NCBI GenBank assembly: GCA_033439795.1
Contig: JAUTDP010000009.1
Coordinates: 2,046,001-2,110,000 of the forward strand
Direction of reading: 5' to 3'
DNA from: Sordaria brevicollis
Taxonomy: Eukaryota; Ascomycota; Sordariomycetes; Sordariales; Sordariaceae
DNA: 64,000 bases
Position 1 is the stretch's first letter. Every line of letters begins with the position of its first letter. Positions 12,201 to 24,889 of the stretch are shown in pieces. The position numbers were made by a program, and so were the translations under genes. The notes beneath the pieces are model-generated. The model worked only from the letters and a program-made list of their open reading frames with translations. It searched no databases and was not told the origin of the DNA.

Positions 12201-13835
12201 GTCCCGTTTTCCTCCCCTCCGCTCCGCGCGTCTGCATCCATCTCCTGCGCCTGAGGCGGCAACGTTCGTCTCGGGCTTGTTGTCTCCATGGGTTAGGTGG
12301 TCAAGTTTTGCTTTCCCACCAGCTTCCATTCTTGTCACCACAGGCGCCCGTTTGTGCGGGTTCAGTTTCAACAACCGGTCCCATCAAGGTGTCACAACGT
12401 TTTCCTTTTCCCTCTTCCCCCGCCCCATCTCATCCAGTCCCTCGCATTCGTGCATCGTGGGACAGAAACTCTTCATACACATCCATCCACGGCAATGGCT
12501 TAGCATAGAGGTATAGAGGACCCCCTCATATAGCTACCAGCTCACTTACCTTCTCATATTAACTCCCCTCACGTCATCCCTAACCGCCTGCCCGCCTGCC
12601 GCCGCCGCCGACGCCGCCTTCTTTTACCGTCTCTTCGATCCCATCTCTATCCCTTGGGAGCGAGCAGCTTTGTTCGCTTGACTTCGCTTGGGAGGGGTTG
12701 CGTTCTTCTGGAAAGATCTGCTCAGATCGTTTCCGCCCTTTCAACTTCTCCAACGGCTTTCAAACGCACTTGGACGCTTCGCCTACTGCAGATCTACACA
12801 TCGAAAAAGGGCGCCCCTCCTCATCTCACCAGCCAAAACCCTCCCCCCTCCTCATCCCGGTCCATAAAGGTGATCCTTGGGTTGTGACGCTGGTCAACTG
12901 CCTCAAGGCCCTTGCAGACTATCTGGGGACGATCGTCGCCCTTCCTGGTTCTCTCTGGCCAATCCGCTTTGCCCGGCACCGACGAGATATCCACGGCCGA
13001 ATCCACCACAAGCGGTCACCCTTCCTCTTTTCACTTTGTTCACCACACTGCCCCAACCCGTCATCCCGCGAGTCTGCGCGAGGGAAGGCGTTGTTCTGGG
13101 GCAGACAACGGTTTACCTCTAGAGGTTACTGTGTGATCTTCGCTTTGGAAAAGCCTGGGAAATCTCCCTTTGAGCATCCCATATCCTCCCTGTTTCGCTT
13201 CTTCATCCACCGCTCATCCCATTTTAATACTGTTAACCCCTCCCCTCCCCCCCTCCTCCTATTTTTTTCTTTAAACCTCGAACCTGGATCCCGTGAAAGC
13301 CCCTATACTACTTTCCCCGCCGCCGCTTGAAGGGAGGAGACACGGAACATTCCTCAAACTACTTATTCACCGGGCCTGTCGAAGCCAACATCGCTCGCTA
13401 GACCTAACCCCCTAGATTGGGATTTGCACATGAACTACTTCGCTACCTGGCAATCATTAAGCATGTCGACCTTCTACCGAGAAGCTTAATCTTCGCTCGC
13501 CGCCCTCGACTCTCTGTTGTCGCTGGACAGTCAACCTTTCTGGGCGCATCTTCCTCTTTTTCCAGAAACAGCATCACAGAACGTTTTTGCCAACTTCCGG
13601 ATTTGCCCTGGTTTATTCTTCGTCTATCCGGTAAACGGTAGTCTCGCCTCGGAGAACGTACACCGGAACTCATATCTGACCGCAGAAACCAACGCTGCGA
13701 GTTGGAAACCCATATACACATACACTCCTTTTGGTCACAGCAAAAAAAGCCACCAGAAACTTTTACTTCTCAGCGAAACAGGCCCTTTGCTGCTTTGTGT
13801 AGCCATCGGTTCTCAAACAACAATCAATATCAAAA
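9202..13835. other. Long spacer; right part is probably leader of the next gene
   Basis: No gene is supported. From 9202 to about 9700 the sequence is T-rich, as expected for a 3' UTR. From 11700 to 13835 it has many pyrimidine tracts on the + strand, typical of promoters and leaders in these fungi, and probably carries the promoter and long 5' UTR of the gene at 13836. The 210-codon frame at 12698-13330 starts well but is low-complexity translation of C/T tracts and matches no family. Confidence 0.45.
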
Positions 13836-15671
13836 ATGCCACCTACTCTCGACTTGAGTAGGACGAGACACTCCAAAATGATTATCTCTCCGCCCCGAAT
13901 CAACCTGCGGAGGGCAGCCTCCTACCACCACGACAAGGGCCCCCTCTCTGCGACATCATCCCGTTTCAACTTCGATCACCTCATGTTCTCCCCTCCGCCA
14001 TCACCAGGCCTACCGTCACTCTCACCACCGCTGCGCAAACCATCCAAAGGATTCGCGGGCTTCGTCCGGCCCAGGAGGGTTGTCCGGTACATCCTGTACA
14101 CCTGCGGACTCGTCTTTGTCTTTTATGCGATCAAGTGGCTAATCACGCAGAGCCCGGTGCTCGGCGCCTTCCTTTCTCGGCCGTATGGTGACCACTCGCT
14201 AGTGTCACGAGCCGACCTACCAGACCACCCCGCACCCATCTTGTTGACCAACTCGCGGGGGAGGACCAGCTGGACAGTATCGATACCTCAGGAATCCAAA
14301 TTTCCTCTGACGGCCGAGCAGTTTGCGGACGTTTGCGAAAAGTGCAGGGAGACGGCAGAACGGGTGCAGCAGATGCGATCGCAGGGAGGAAGCATACAAC
14401 AGACCTATCTCGGGTTTCTGTCCGATTCGACAGACTCCCACTTTATCGACGTCAAGGAGGCCCAGCAGGCTGGGTACCTGCCCGCGCCCACTGCGCAGCA
14501 GCACGCGGTAGTAAAGAGTCTAGTGGGAGAAAGCGGCGAAGGGACGATACCGAAGCCTGTCTGCGAGAAAAGCCTGACGTTCGTTCTCGAGTCAGACGAC
14601 GCCGGTCTGGGAAAGACCTTGATGATGCTTTGGACAGCATACGGGCTGGCGCAAAAGGAAGGGCGCGCCTTTTTCATCGACGACAGCCGCTGGGGCTACG
14701 GAAAATACATGGACATCTTCCAGGCCCCGCCCCGCGAGGACTGCGCGCCGCCTCCCAGACACGAGATGCTGCCGTGCCCGCTCGAAGCCCGACACCTGGT
14801 GATTTCCACTTGGACGGCCATCGACCTGTTCGGGGAGACACTCGTCGGAGCAACCTCGGACGACCCGCTCGAGCGTCTCGAACCCGCCGCGCAAAAGAAA
14901 ATGTTCAACCTCGCCCGCGTGGGCCACGACGCGCTGTTTCGCCTCAACAAGGACGACAACGTCTACGTCGACAACCGGGTCCGCGACCTCATGGCCAGAC
15001 GGATAGTACCCAAGACCAAGGGGAAGCAGAACGGGCTGTCGATCGGCATCCACGTGCGCCGGGGGGACCGCCACCCGTTTGAGTTCCAGTACCGGTCGTC
15101 GTACATGCCGGTCAACATCTACGCGGAGACGGCGCGCGAGATTCTGGAGAACAAGTTCAACCACACGGGCCCGCACGGGGCCGAGGACGCCGTGGCAAAA
15201 GCTCACAGCCTCATGATCCTCGCGTCGGACGACCCCATGATGTACACGGCCGCTGAGCTGAAAGGGACCATCCTCGCGCAGGAGCGCATCAAGCTCGCGG
15301 CCAAGCAGGAGATGAAGCAGCCCGAGCTGGACCGGAACGTGATGCACAAGTTCAAGGACGAGGCGTTTGGGTGGGAAGGAGGCTTCTTCTCGGCCATGTT
15401 CTGGAACCTGGGCCAGTCCAGCTCGAGCGCGGACGTGGAGGCGCACAAGAAGAGTCCGTCGGCGGACGCGATCCGGCTTAGGAGCCTGGTGGGCCGCGCG
15501 TACATGATGGACCTGGCCGTGCTGGCGGACGCGAGCGACGTGGTGATTTGCACCGTCAGCGCGGTCGGGTGTCGGCTGCTGGCCGTCATGATGGGCTGGG
15601 AGAGCGCGATGGAGAAGGGGAACTGGGTGAATATCGATGGGGGGTATGGGTGGAGGGGGGTTTCTTCGTGA
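13836..15671 (+). CDS. Fucosyltransferase-like type II membrane protein
   Basis: Probable Golgi glycosyltransferase of 611 residues in one exon. A proline- and serine-rich cytosolic tail (1-80) with basic residues is followed by one membrane segment at about 84-104 and a large lumenal domain. HVRRGD at 406-411 is the nucleotide-sugar-binding HxRRGD motif of alpha-1,6- and protein O-fucosyltransferases. GLGKTLMMLWTAYGLA near 250-270 and the tryptophan/tyrosine-rich FFIDDSRWGYG match the first motif block of FUT8-like enzymes. The C terminus has the second conserved block, DVVICTVSAVGCRLLAVMMG. Donor (GDP-fucose) and acceptor are inferred, not visible. Ascomycete members are poorly characterised, so another sugar donor is possible. 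The ATG at 13836 is first in frame; Met15 is an alternative start. Confidence 0.75.
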   Translation: MPPTLDLSRTRHSKMIISPPRINLRRAASYHHDKGPLSATSSRFNFDHLMFSPPPSPGLPSLSPPLRKPSKGFAGFVRPRRVVRYILYTCGLVFVFYAIKWLITQSPVLGAFLSRPYGDHSLVSRADLPDHPAPILLTNSRGRTSWTVSIPQESKFPLTAEQFADVCEKCRETAERVQQMRSQGGSIQQTYLGFLSDSTDSHFIDVKEAQQAGYLPAPTAQQHAVVKSLVGESGEGTIPKPVCEKSLTFVLESDDAGLGKTLMMLWTAYGLAQKEGRAFFIDDSRWGYGKYMDIFQAPPREDCAPPPRHEMLPCPLEARHLVISTWTAIDLFGETLVGATSDDPLERLEPAAQKKMFNLARVGHDALFRLNKDDNVYVDNRVRDLMARRIVPKTKGKQNGLSIGIHVRRGDRHPFEFQYRSSYMPVNIYAETAREILENKFNHTGPHGAEDAVAKAHSLMILASDDPMMYTAAELKGTILAQERIKLAAKQEMKQPELDRNVMHKFKDEAFGWEGGFFSAMFWNLGQSSSSADVEAHKKSPSADAIRLRSLVGRAYMMDLAVLADASDVVICTVSAVGCRLLAVMMGWESAMEKGNWVNIDGGYGWRGVSS

Positions 15672-17648
15672 TTGTCTTTCCGACGGACGATGAACCGAAA
15701 ACAACTCGAGGTCGGCTTCTGCTGGACGACTATCACCAAGCAACCAACCCAAACCACATTACACAACAAACAACACAACAACAAACTTGCCAGTCATCAG
15801 CGCTCATTTTTTTCGCATTTTTGGAACGGCGTTCAAACCAGGAGTACATTTTTTGGGATCAAAACGGGGAGCATTGGCACTTCGCACTTGGGAATAAGGG
15901 CAAACTCATGATACCACACACAGTCACTCAATACGCATTCACTTAGTTTTCTTTTCCTTATTCGTATTCGTTTTCTTGTTCGCTGTTGTAGAGAAGATAG
16001 GATAGGATATGTATGAACAAGGCTCTCTGCCGACGTCAGCATCAGCATTGGCATTTTCCGATTGTTGTTTCTCGCTTGCATGTATGACCTGGGGCTGTAC
16101 CAAGGAAAAGATATGGCTTTTTGGGGGTATATGGTAGGGTAGGGTATAGAGAAAGCACAAGGGAACAAGTGACATGTCGAATGAAAGATTATCCAACCCA
16201 TTAACATACCTGCATCAGATCCCTCCATACACTCTTTACAGTGACTATACCCTCATTCGTATTCGCTCCTCAAGAGAGCTCGAAAGAAAAGCTCGGATCA
16301 AGCCATAAACCTCCATCGATACTTATTACCTATAAAAGTCCGATCCGTCGAATCACCAACAAGCAAAACATATTTTCGCGTAAGCACAAAAGATGACGCC
16401 ATCACAATCTTGTGCATATCCTTACATATATTTTTTTTCATTGGCGAATTCCTTTTCCCTTTCCTTTCTCTACCTCTTCATTTATTCGCCGAAACGCTGG
16501 ATAAGCTCATAGGTTTGTCACCCATTATCTGTTGGGAATGGTGGTCAGCAAAGGAACCGTGACGCCGCGACGGACGCAAGATGGCTTGCATGGTGGCTCG
16601 CGGGACCTGAGACCTGAGACCTGTGAGTAGGATGCGAGCGGGAGTAGCCGATGTGGCAAAGCACAGACTGGACAAGAGTTGAGATGCCAAGAGATTGAAT
16701 TGAGTTTATGAGATTCGTCTTACCCCTTTTTTGGGGTATAAGTTTTTTCTTTCAGGATGGTACTGAATATGGGGATTTTGGCCTCTTGTACCGCTTTGGG
16801 ATACTTTGAGGTGGATAATGGCTGTGCAAGTACAAATGACCATGATGCTCGCCATCGCATCCCGTCTCTATTCAGGCATACATACATACTTGTACATCTC
16901 TCAAGTTTGTTGTTGATGTCGTCGTTGTCAATCGTATTCGTACTCGCTGCGTTCCGAAAAACATGTTGCAAAATGTTTCCCCCATAGGTAAGAACCTTAA
17001 TCGTCTGCAAGGTCTCGTCCCAAGCTGCCAATAAAAACAATCATGCCTTCTCATACCAAAAACCGTCAGATGCGATTTCCTTAATGGCATGATGTTGGGC
17101 TGAGGTTCAATGATGCCAGTGCGGTCAACAAGGAACAACGTTTCGTTTGAAAGGGGGTACGTACCAGCTTAAACGTGGAATCCGAATACGAATCGCTTTT
17201 CTGATTGGCTGAAGCACCATAAACTGCCCGACTCCTATTCGCCCACCCGCACGGGAAAGCTTTCAAAAAGCTGCCCCTGAAAAAAATAGAGAGGTGGTCC
17301 CTGGACTGGCGTGGGCCGTGGGCGTTGTGACTTGTGAGTGGGTGCCAAGCTGATGGAATTGTGGAAGATGTTCTGCTGTCAATTGAACGACAAGGGCCGG
17401 GCAGCAAGTGTTTCCCTATCGGCCTATCGCCTTGGGGCCCTGGGGCCTGGAGGGAAGTTGACAACCTGCCCGCCGCTCGCCAACCATCGACCGACTTTAT
17501 AAAAATCCAAGTCGAGTCCCGACCATCTTCCATCTCCCTTCCTACTTAACCCCCCCTCCTCCCCTTCCCTTTTCCCCTCCTCCTCCTTGGGCCTCATTCA
17601 TCGTTCTTTATTCTGCTTGTTTGTTTGTCGCCATCTTCCAGAATAATC
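15672..17648. promoter_or_regulatory. Spacer with the erg11 promoter and leader
   Basis: The left part is 3' UTR-like and AT-richer. A short tandem of the 7-mer GACCTGA lies near 16603-16620. A 37-codon frame on the minus strand (16478-16591) has a perfect GCCACC-ATG context but no recognisable domain. The last 130 bases before the CYP51 ATG are pyrimidine-rich, as in strongly expressed fungal genes. I could not identify a specific sterol-regulatory site by eye. Confidence 0.45.
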
Positions 17649-19376
<1,728 letters not shown>

Positions 19377-20510
19377 GATACTGGTATGTTCTTCGTAAGG
19401 AAGTGAAGAGATGGGAAGGGAGGTAGACTGGGCGTTCTTTGTTTTTTTGAACAATTGTTATTCTTCTCACACACATACACACACTGGATGGGATTTGGGT
19501 TCTACGGCTTATAATGACGTGATTGATCAATCATGAAAAGGAATTGGAGAAGGGAGGCAGGATAGATTAGAGCTCGGGACATGGACTCATGGGAGGAGTG
19601 AGCGGCCTGAGGAAGAAAGAAAGAGAAGGGAAGTTGCATTATAGCTAATACCTAATACCAACGAACGAACAAACGAACGAGATGGCCTCCTCCCCTTTGG
19701 GATTTGTGTACATGTTTTTGATGTTGGTTTTTATCGTTTTCGTGGTGGTGTGCTGACGGTTGTTCATTCAGACTATTGGAGATCAGCGAAAGGACAACAT
19801 AACCACTTCGGCCAATTGGGTGAGTCAACCCAAACAAACAATCCGAGTTGAGTCTGACAACCACAACAATGATAACAACAACGAAACGTGTCCTTAACAT
19901 TTTTGCTAACAATGTCAAAAACCAGGAAATAAGATTGGACTTTTCACTTATGTGAGTCATTACCAGGTTTCTTTTTTGGCCTGTGGTTTTCGGTTTTCGA
20001 TAGTTCGAGATGTTTTCACACCACATCTTCCACTTTTGCGGATCAACGCATGATGGCTGCCTTGGGGATGGGGTACAGATCGTGATGAAGTTCATCACTA
20101 TCATTCGCTTTTTTTCAGGGCAAGTTGGCCTCAGGCTGGCCCTCGGGTTCTTTGGGAAGATGAAAACAGCTATTGACATCTGGTTGATTCCAGAAAGAGT
20201 GCGACAACATTGAGTTGAGCAGGAAGGACAGATATGTCTTCAGGTTTTCGACGATGATATAACGTCTTGCACGTTCGCTGAATGAATATGCTGTCCGAGC
20301 ATTCGCAGCAACATAATTATTTGCGACGTACCAGAAGAAAGTCGTGATTTCTATCTTTCTGACAAGAGATTACATTAACTGAACCAGCACCGCCATCAAC
20401 ACGATTACCAACATCAACAACCATCACCACCAAGGCCATCCACCAACATCAACAACCATAAGACTACAATCCAGCCCTCACTTCCACACCTTTGGCCAAC
20501 AACCAAAAGA
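19377..20510. other. Spacer between erg11 and the Hsp70-like gene
   Basis: The left half is 3' UTR of erg11; a (GAAC)n-type run lies near 19661-19680. The last 120 bases before 20511 form the leader of the Hsp70-like gene. They are rich in CAA and CCA triplets and contain the phrase CCAACATCAACAACCAT twice (about 20408 and 20442). No gene is seen. Confidence 0.45.
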
Positions 20511-23500
20511 ATGCCAACAAACAAATCCGGCAACCGCGGTCGACGCCGCGCCCTCCTTCACCACTCCCTCAAATCCTCCCGGGACAAACCCACTCCCCCC
20601 TCCCCCCTCGCCGCCCTCCTCACAGCCTCCATCCTCCTCGTCATCATCATTCTCTTCCCTCTTGCCTTATCTTTCATGCCCGCCCTCTCCAACATCGGTC
20701 CAGTCGGAGCCAATGCTCACCAAACCAGCTCATATAACGACTACAACGAAGAAAGAAAGCCAGACGTAATAGCCATCGACTTTGGCACCACCAACTCCAG
20801 AATAGGAAAGGGGTATTGGGAGGATGGAATCCCTCAAGTCGTTGGGGCCAGGGTGGGGAATTATGTTGCGTTTCGGGCGGCGAGTACGAATGGGACGATA
20901 GATATGGAGGAGTTGGAGGGGATGGGGATGGGAGTTGTATTGGCGGGAGAGTTACAAGGAAGGGGGAATGGGGTTTTGGTTGAGGAGCAGGTGGTGAGGA
21001 ATGGGGAGGGGGGGAAGAGGGGGGCTTGGAGGGGGGAGGACGGAAGAGGGATGGGAGGGTGGAAAAAGGTGCCAGAGGGGTTTGAAGGGTGGGAGAGTGG
21101 TGTTGAGGTTTTGGTTGGGGAGGAGGGGAGGGGGTGGAGGGAGATGGAGGGGAAGAAGGGGGCGGTGGTTTGGGGGGTTAGGTATGTTTGATTTTGATTT
21201 TGTCTTATGTTTTTTTTTTTTTTTTTTTTTTTTTTTTAGTAAGGGTGGTGGTTGGTGTTGCTTGGTGCGGTGGTTACGGTTTAAAGGGTTGTTCCGACGA
21301 AGAACCGACTCTTTGACGATGGTTTCTCGCTTGAGTTCTTGCTAATTGGAAGAACAGAGATCTCCTAGGCCGGTACTTTGCCGACCCGGAGTTGCAAAAG
21401 CAGATTCCGCATTTACCTTTCAAGGTCAAGAAGGACGATAGTGGGCCCGGAACTGTTATTGAGGTCGAAATTGAGGATTCGAGTGTGGTCACCGAGGGCA
21501 CTGCGAGTAAGCGGGTGTTGAAGTATACGCCTGAGCAAATCACGGCGATTATTTTTAGGGAGCTGAAGGATATTGCGGAGAGGGAGACTGGTGAAGAGTA
21601 GGTTCTTTGCTCCCCTCTTTCCCTCTTTCCCTCTTTCCCTCTTTCCCTCTTTCCCTCTTTCCCTCTTTCCCTCTTTCCCTCTTTCCCTCTTCCCATCTAA
21701 CCTCATCCCACAGAGTCCAAGACGTCGTCATCACCGCCCCCCTCGCCCCCGGCCTCCACGACTACGCCGAACTCTCGGGGGAACACGCTTATGACATGAG
21801 ACCCAAACAACAATCAGCCCGAGAGTATCAAGAAGCCTACAAGGCCTCGCTCGAGCACGCCGCCTCCCTCGCCGGGCTGAACGTCGTACGTTTCGTCAAA
21901 GAGCCCATGGCGGCCGCCATTGCTTACGGGATGCATGATTTCCGCGACGACGTGGAGAGAAGCGTGCTTGTGTACGACTTGGGTGCGACTTCGCTTGACG
22001 TCACGGTTTTGCTGGTCGACTCGGGAGTCTTTGAGGTGGTGGGTCATGAGAGGTTCGAAGGAACGGGAGGGAGGAAGGTGGATGAGAATGTGGCTGAATG
22101 GATTCTGGGGGAGGTGGCTTCCCGAATGAACAGCGGTGGTGGCCAGGATGGTGAGAGAGAAAGTCAGCTGGAGGGGGATTCTTCGATGGTGTTGGATCCG
22201 GAATTGGTCAGGAAAATAAAGGAGATAGCGGAGGGTATCAAGATGACTCTGTCGGAGCAGGAAGCGATGGAGATTGATCTTGACGGGTTGTTGGGCAACG
22301 ACAAGGCTGGGATCGATACGAACCTGACCATGACGAGGAAGGACTTTGAGGATGCGAATCACGATCTGGTCGAGAACACGCTCTCGGCAATTCGAAGGGT
22401 TCTATCGGCCGCAAATGTGGTACCGTGGGCAAATGTGACGCGGGATACCTTGGATGAAGTCCTCGTGGTGGGGGGTTCGGGCAAGATTCCTATGGTAAGG
22501 AGGGCGGTTGAGCGTTTCCTCAAGAGAGAAGAGAAACCGATCAGGGAAGGAACGGTTGATCCGGCCGAGGCTGTGTTTTATGGGGCAGTTAGACAGGCTC
22601 AGGTAAGTGAAAATTGAGACGCTGAGATATGAACAAGTTAAACTAATGGTGCTTGACAGGTTTTATCCGGGGAGGTGGTTGTGGATTGGTGCGGGACAAC
22701 TGTCTCAGAGGTTGCTCTGGCCTCAATCGGCGTTGAGACCGCAGGAGGTTTTATGGTAATATCTCCACCTCTCTCTTTCTGTATTTCTTTTCCTCCTGTT
22801 TTTGTGCCTTCGTGTAACACATAGCCAGTACCTTTCCATGCATCCATGGCTGACAAACCTCAAGGCAACAATAATACCTCGCTACAAACCCATTCCAACG
22901 GTCAGTTCATCCTGCCTCTCTTATGGTTTTCTTCGAGCTGACTCTGACACGGCGTTATCAATAGCGAAAACTAGCAACATTTACCACATCACTCGGTAAG
23001 CAAATGCATCCATATTTTCTCTCTGACCTATACTCATGCGGGATAATCAGATAATCAAACCTCCATCAGTTTGAGAATCTTCCAAGGAGAACGCCCCCTT
23101 GCAACCTCCAACGACCTGCTACGTTCAATCAAGATCGACTTGGCGGAAGTCGGCAAAAGCAATCTCCCACGAGGCGTGCCCCGGATCACCTTCGACTTCC
23201 AACTCGATGATAATGGTGACTTGCGAGTGTTTGTTAACGACACCATAGAAACCGACTACGTAGGTCTTCATCGACAGCTAATCGCTAGCATCCAAACGGG
23301 CTTTACCAATACTTACAACAAGCCCGAAAAGTGGGAGAAGATACAATCTCTGATGGATGAGTGGGAAAAGTTCTGGAAAGAGGATGAAGAAACCCGGCTG
23401 AGGGTGGATGCGAAAAGAACTCTGGCGGGGGTGGTGAATGAGATGAGGAGGAACAATTGGATTGCTGAGGCTGTCGGCTTTGCCCACGAAGATGACCTGA

Positions 23501-23715
23501 AGGCTACCAAGGATGAGCTCAAAATGGCGGAGGTATGGCTGGAGGAGCACGGGGACGTGGAGAGCACCACTGCTGAGGAGTTCATGAAGCAGGTGGAGCT
23601 GTTGTTTGAACGCACTTTCCCTTTGCATTTGGACATCGATGAGTCGCATGTCACTGATGAACTTCCTCCCGGGGACGAAGGAGGGATGAGGTTGAGCATC
23701 CATGAGGAACTCTAA
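20511..23715 (+). CDS. Divergent ER Hsp70 (BiP-related) with membrane anchor
   Basis: Seven exons: 20511-21181, 21358-21597, 21714-22602, 22660-22755, 22865-22900, 22965-22995 and 23051-23715, giving 875 residues. Residues 33-57 form one hydrophobic segment (signal anchor or long signal peptide). The ATPase domain starts near 86 with VIAIDFGTTNS, followed by VRDLLGRYFADPELQ, VVITAPLAPG, the second phosphate loop (DLGATSLDV, lacking the usual DLGGGTFDV glycines) and the adenosine motif VLVVGGSGKIPMV. The substrate domain is clear: VETAGGFM, IIPRYKPIPT, SLDNQTSISLRIFQGER. The protein ends in HEEL, which fits the ER-retention pattern. I infer an ER-lumenal or membrane-tethered chaperone, distinct from canonical BiP because of the anchor, the altered phosphate loop and a Gly/Glu-rich insertion near residues 120-215. 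Intron 1 has a long T tract; intron 2 is an octamer repeat. Confidence 0.85.
21206..21240 (+). repeat. Poly-T tract in intron 1 of the Hsp70-like gene
   Basis: A run of about 28 T, interrupted nowhere, lies inside the 176-nt intron 21182-21357. It is far upstream of the acceptor, so it is not the usual polypyrimidine tract. Its length is likely variable between strains. Confidence 0.85.
21612..21692 (+). repeat. Octamer tandem repeat in intron 2 of the Hsp70-like gene
   Basis: About ten nearly perfect copies of CTCTTTCC fill most of the 116-nt intron 21598-21713. The branch site (ATCTAACC) and CCACAG acceptor follow immediately, so the array doubles as the polypyrimidine tract. Translating it gives spurious low-complexity frames on both strands. 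Confidence 0.92.
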
Positions 23716-24889
23716 GACGAGAAGACGACTAGGAAACTAAAGGCAGTAGCGGTCCACCTGACCAACATGAACTGTTTTCTTTTTCCCACGTGGAACGACT
23801 GGCATATGATCCATTCTCCCCTTGTATGACGATGTTTGTGTAAAAAAATATAATGGTCGGCAGCTGCACTCTCTTTGTAATGGAACTGGCATGTGGGTTC
23901 GTTGGTTCGAAAGGGGGAATTTGACGGCTTATTTCTTTTTCAATTAGAACCAACAAACCGACTACCAACATTGCCAGCAGGCAGGGATATGGCCACATTT
24001 ATGACTGGAATGTCGCGCCTTTGTAGAGGTACTTGTCCGATCTGTTCTTCGCGCTTCGCCCATCTTTGTGGTTGAAAGTGAGGATGAAGATGCTTTTCAC
24101 CCAATCTGGTTGTTGAAAGCGAAGAGGAGGATGCATAATGCAGATTGTTTTTGGGAGGAACATTTATTTTCAATGTTGGTAAAGCTGATCCAAGGACAAA
24201 TTGCTTACTAATTAGAGATGCATGGATAAACAACTAATAATAGTGAAGCTATCATCAGATCTTGGCATATATTCACGACGCCTGCATCACTTGTCTTTTA
24301 CCGTTTCTCCAAGCAAGTCAAGAATTTCAATTTGCCTTGATCTGACTGCCCAGATCTTTGGCGACAGCACTGAGAAACTTTTCCAGAGTTTCATGTGCAC
24401 CATGTCCGCAAGGGAAAGGAGTGGTTTCCGGCACTCCAAAATGGCAAGATCGATCGCAACCCCCACAGGCAGCGCAGATATGTCAAACATGACGGAAATC
24501 GCAAAGAATTCTTCTTTTTTTCCATTGCTTTCTTTCAGCGAGTGCTCAATCATAAACGTGGATCACCCGGTCATGTTGGTTCTTCACTGTTGGTCTTCAG
24601 TTTGATGTTGGTTCACCTCCATTCGACGGGAGACAAAGACTTACTCCTGGCATCGACAAAAATGTGAGCGTGATCATGGTGAGTTAGCCGCCCTCGACCG
24701 GCGTGCTCTTCTCTTCAAAGACGATGGCAACCGAACTTGGCTGGAAGAGAACTGGGTTCGTTTTCTTCCATGGCCACTTGTCAGAATCCACTAATCCTCC
24801 ACCGAGAACAGAACTTAAGCTCGAGATCAAATCTGCCCGTCTCACAGACGAACATATTCCAGTTCGACAACGCCGTGCCTCCAATCAAG
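23716..24889. other. Spacer before the NLR-like gene
   Basis: This is 3' UTR of the Hsp70-like gene and the promoter of the NLR-like gene. A minus-strand frame at 24287-24553 (88 codons, ATG) has a vaguely helical pattern (LADMVHMKLWKSFSVLS) reminiscent of fungal NLR N-terminal domains. The likeness is too weak to call. Nothing else is seen. Confidence 0.4.

Noticed and set aside
12698..13330. 210-codon frame upstream of the fucosyltransferase-like gene
   Set aside because: The first codon is not a credible start in context, and the translation reflects C/T-rich leader sequence.
16478..16591. 37-codon frame with perfect GCCACC-ATG in the erg11 upstream region
   Set aside because: Too short, with no domain and no sign of conservation that can be judged here.
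22825..22900. Alternative acceptor at 22824 for exon 5 of the Hsp70-like gene
   Set aside because: It keeps an open frame but destroys the conserved IIPRYKPIPT and DNQTS motifs. The acceptor at 22864 restores both.
24287..24553. Minus-strand 88-codon frame resembling an NLR N-terminal helix domain
   Set aside because: The likeness is vague and the opposite strand also has an open frame; it cannot be supported without a profile search.
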